Source: Pseudomonadota bacterium
Lineage (GTDB): Bacteria; Pseudomonadota; Gammaproteobacteria; Burkholderiales; Burkholderiaceae_C
Direction: 5' to 3'
NCBI GenBank assembly: GCA_023436025.1
Contig: JAEZKX010000111.1
Span: 1-6,151, forward strand
Length of the DNA: 6,151 nucleotides
Made by a program: the position numbers and the translations under genes. Every line of letters starts with the position of its first letter. The first letter of the stretch is position 1. This document shows, piece by piece, positions 5,973 through 6,151 of this stretch. Below the pieces are notes generated by a model. The model was not told the DNA's origin, did no database searches, and was given only the letters and a program-made list of their open reading frames with translations.

Positions 5973-6024
5973 GTGGGTCACTTTTACTCCGGCGCAGTGG
6001 GTCAGTTTTACATCGGCGCCAACA
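5973..6024 (-). repeat. Right end of the IS21 element with two terminal repeats
   Basis: GTGGGTCAC (5973-5981) and GTGGGTCAG (5997-6005) are the inner and outer copies, 24 bp apart, of the motif seen at the left end. The tip is GCCAACA ending at 6024. Promoter elements for istA should lie in or close to this stretch, but I cannot place them securely. Confidence 0.75.
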
Positions 6025-6025
6025 C

Positions 6026-6151
6026 CCGAGCGCCGGCACCTACGAGGTCTACGCACCCCATGGCCTGGCGGTCCTCTATGCCGGCCTGCTCACGCCCAAC
6101 CCGCTGACGCCGCACCTGGCCTTGTTCCGCGACAAGGCGGCGTCGTACCGC
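6026..6151 (+). pseudogene. C-terminal fragment of a probable nucleotidyltransferase (PF06042-like), truncated by the IS
   Basis: The frame from 6026 to the window edge encodes 42 residues. It includes TYEVYAPHGLAVLYAGLLTP and then NPLTP followed by FRDKAASYR. The pattern Y-x-V-x-APHGL, then L-x-PNP, then an (F/Y)-x-x-K-A-A-x-(Y/W) helix is what I recall for the C-terminal end of PF06042 nucleotidyltransferase-family proteins (function largely uncharacterised). The N-terminal part is missing: just upstream is the IS right end. The frame stays open a short way into the IS but that part is not gene-like. The 3' end lies outside the window. The upstream part does not appear on the other side of the IS, so the gene was broken by a rearrangement rather than a clean insertion. 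Confidence 0.6.

Larger units (their letters stand above)
4021..6024 (-). mobile_element. IS21-family insertion sequence, about 2.0 kb
   Basis: The 2004-bp element carries istA and istB in the order and 4-bp-scale overlap typical of IS21. Its ends, read inward, both start with TGT and match at 22 of 29 positions: left 4021-4049, right complement of 6024-5996. Each end has a second inner copy of the (C/G)TGACCCAC motif, the multiple terminal repeats expected for IS21 family. Both genes are intact, so it may be active. The 4-8 bp target duplication that IS21 elements usually make is absent (AAAG on the left, CCCG on the right), and the flanks belong to unrelated loci. This points to a deletion or recombination after insertion rather than a simple insertion. 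Confidence 0.92.

Noticed and set aside
4016..6029. Target-site duplication around the IS
   Set aside because: The bases next to the two ends (GAAAG and CCCGA) do not match, and shifting the ends by a few bases does not create a 4-8 bp duplication.

Overview
The window looks like a chromosomal accessory segment from a high-GC betaproteobacterium, most likely an Alcaligenaceae/Bordetella-Achromobacter type genome. That is an inference from the very high GC, the GC-ending codons, the Bug-type periplasmic binding protein (a family greatly expanded in these genera) and the kind of neighbours present. No 16S or species marker is in the window.

Left third (1-2912): the tail of a + strand gene (1-147), probably the C-terminal helix of a histidine-phosphotransfer domain, converges on a two-gene minus-strand operon. 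The operon encodes a tripartite-tricarboxylate/Bug-type substrate-binding protein (1078-2046) and a TauD/TfdA-like Fe(II)/2-oxoglutarate dioxygenase (191-1081), translationally coupled by an ATGA overlap. An IclR-family regulator (2145-2912) is divergently transcribed. The roughly 100 bp between them holds a 17-bp sequence repeated at exactly 42 bp spacing, a good operator candidate. Together these look like a small regulated module for capture and oxidative attack of an unidentified organic acid.

Middle (3000-4008): a CRISPR array with type I-E-like repeats, 17 repeat units and 16 spacers. By comparison with the known I-E repeat the crRNA sense strand is the minus strand, so the leader should lie at the high-coordinate end. 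The low-coordinate end has a strongly decayed terminal repeat, which agrees. No cas gene is in the window.

Right third (4021-6024): a complete-looking IS21-family element (istA, istB, related TGT-starting ends with multiple terminal repeats) starts 12 bp beyond the last CRISPR repeat, where the leader or the next spacer should be. No target duplication is visible. The other flank (6025-6151) is the C-terminal part of an unrelated gene, probably a PF06042-type nucleotidyltransferase, cut off by the IS. The simplest reading is that an IS21-mediated deletion or IS-IS recombination removed the array's leader-proximal end, and perhaps adjacent cas genes, leaving a fossil or orphan array.

No clearly new defence system is visible. 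The most interesting points are the beheaded array, the outward TTGACA hexamer at the IS tip facing it, one spacer whose translation resembles the start of a siphophage major capsid protein, irregular repeats and spacers within the array, and the spaced operator repeats.
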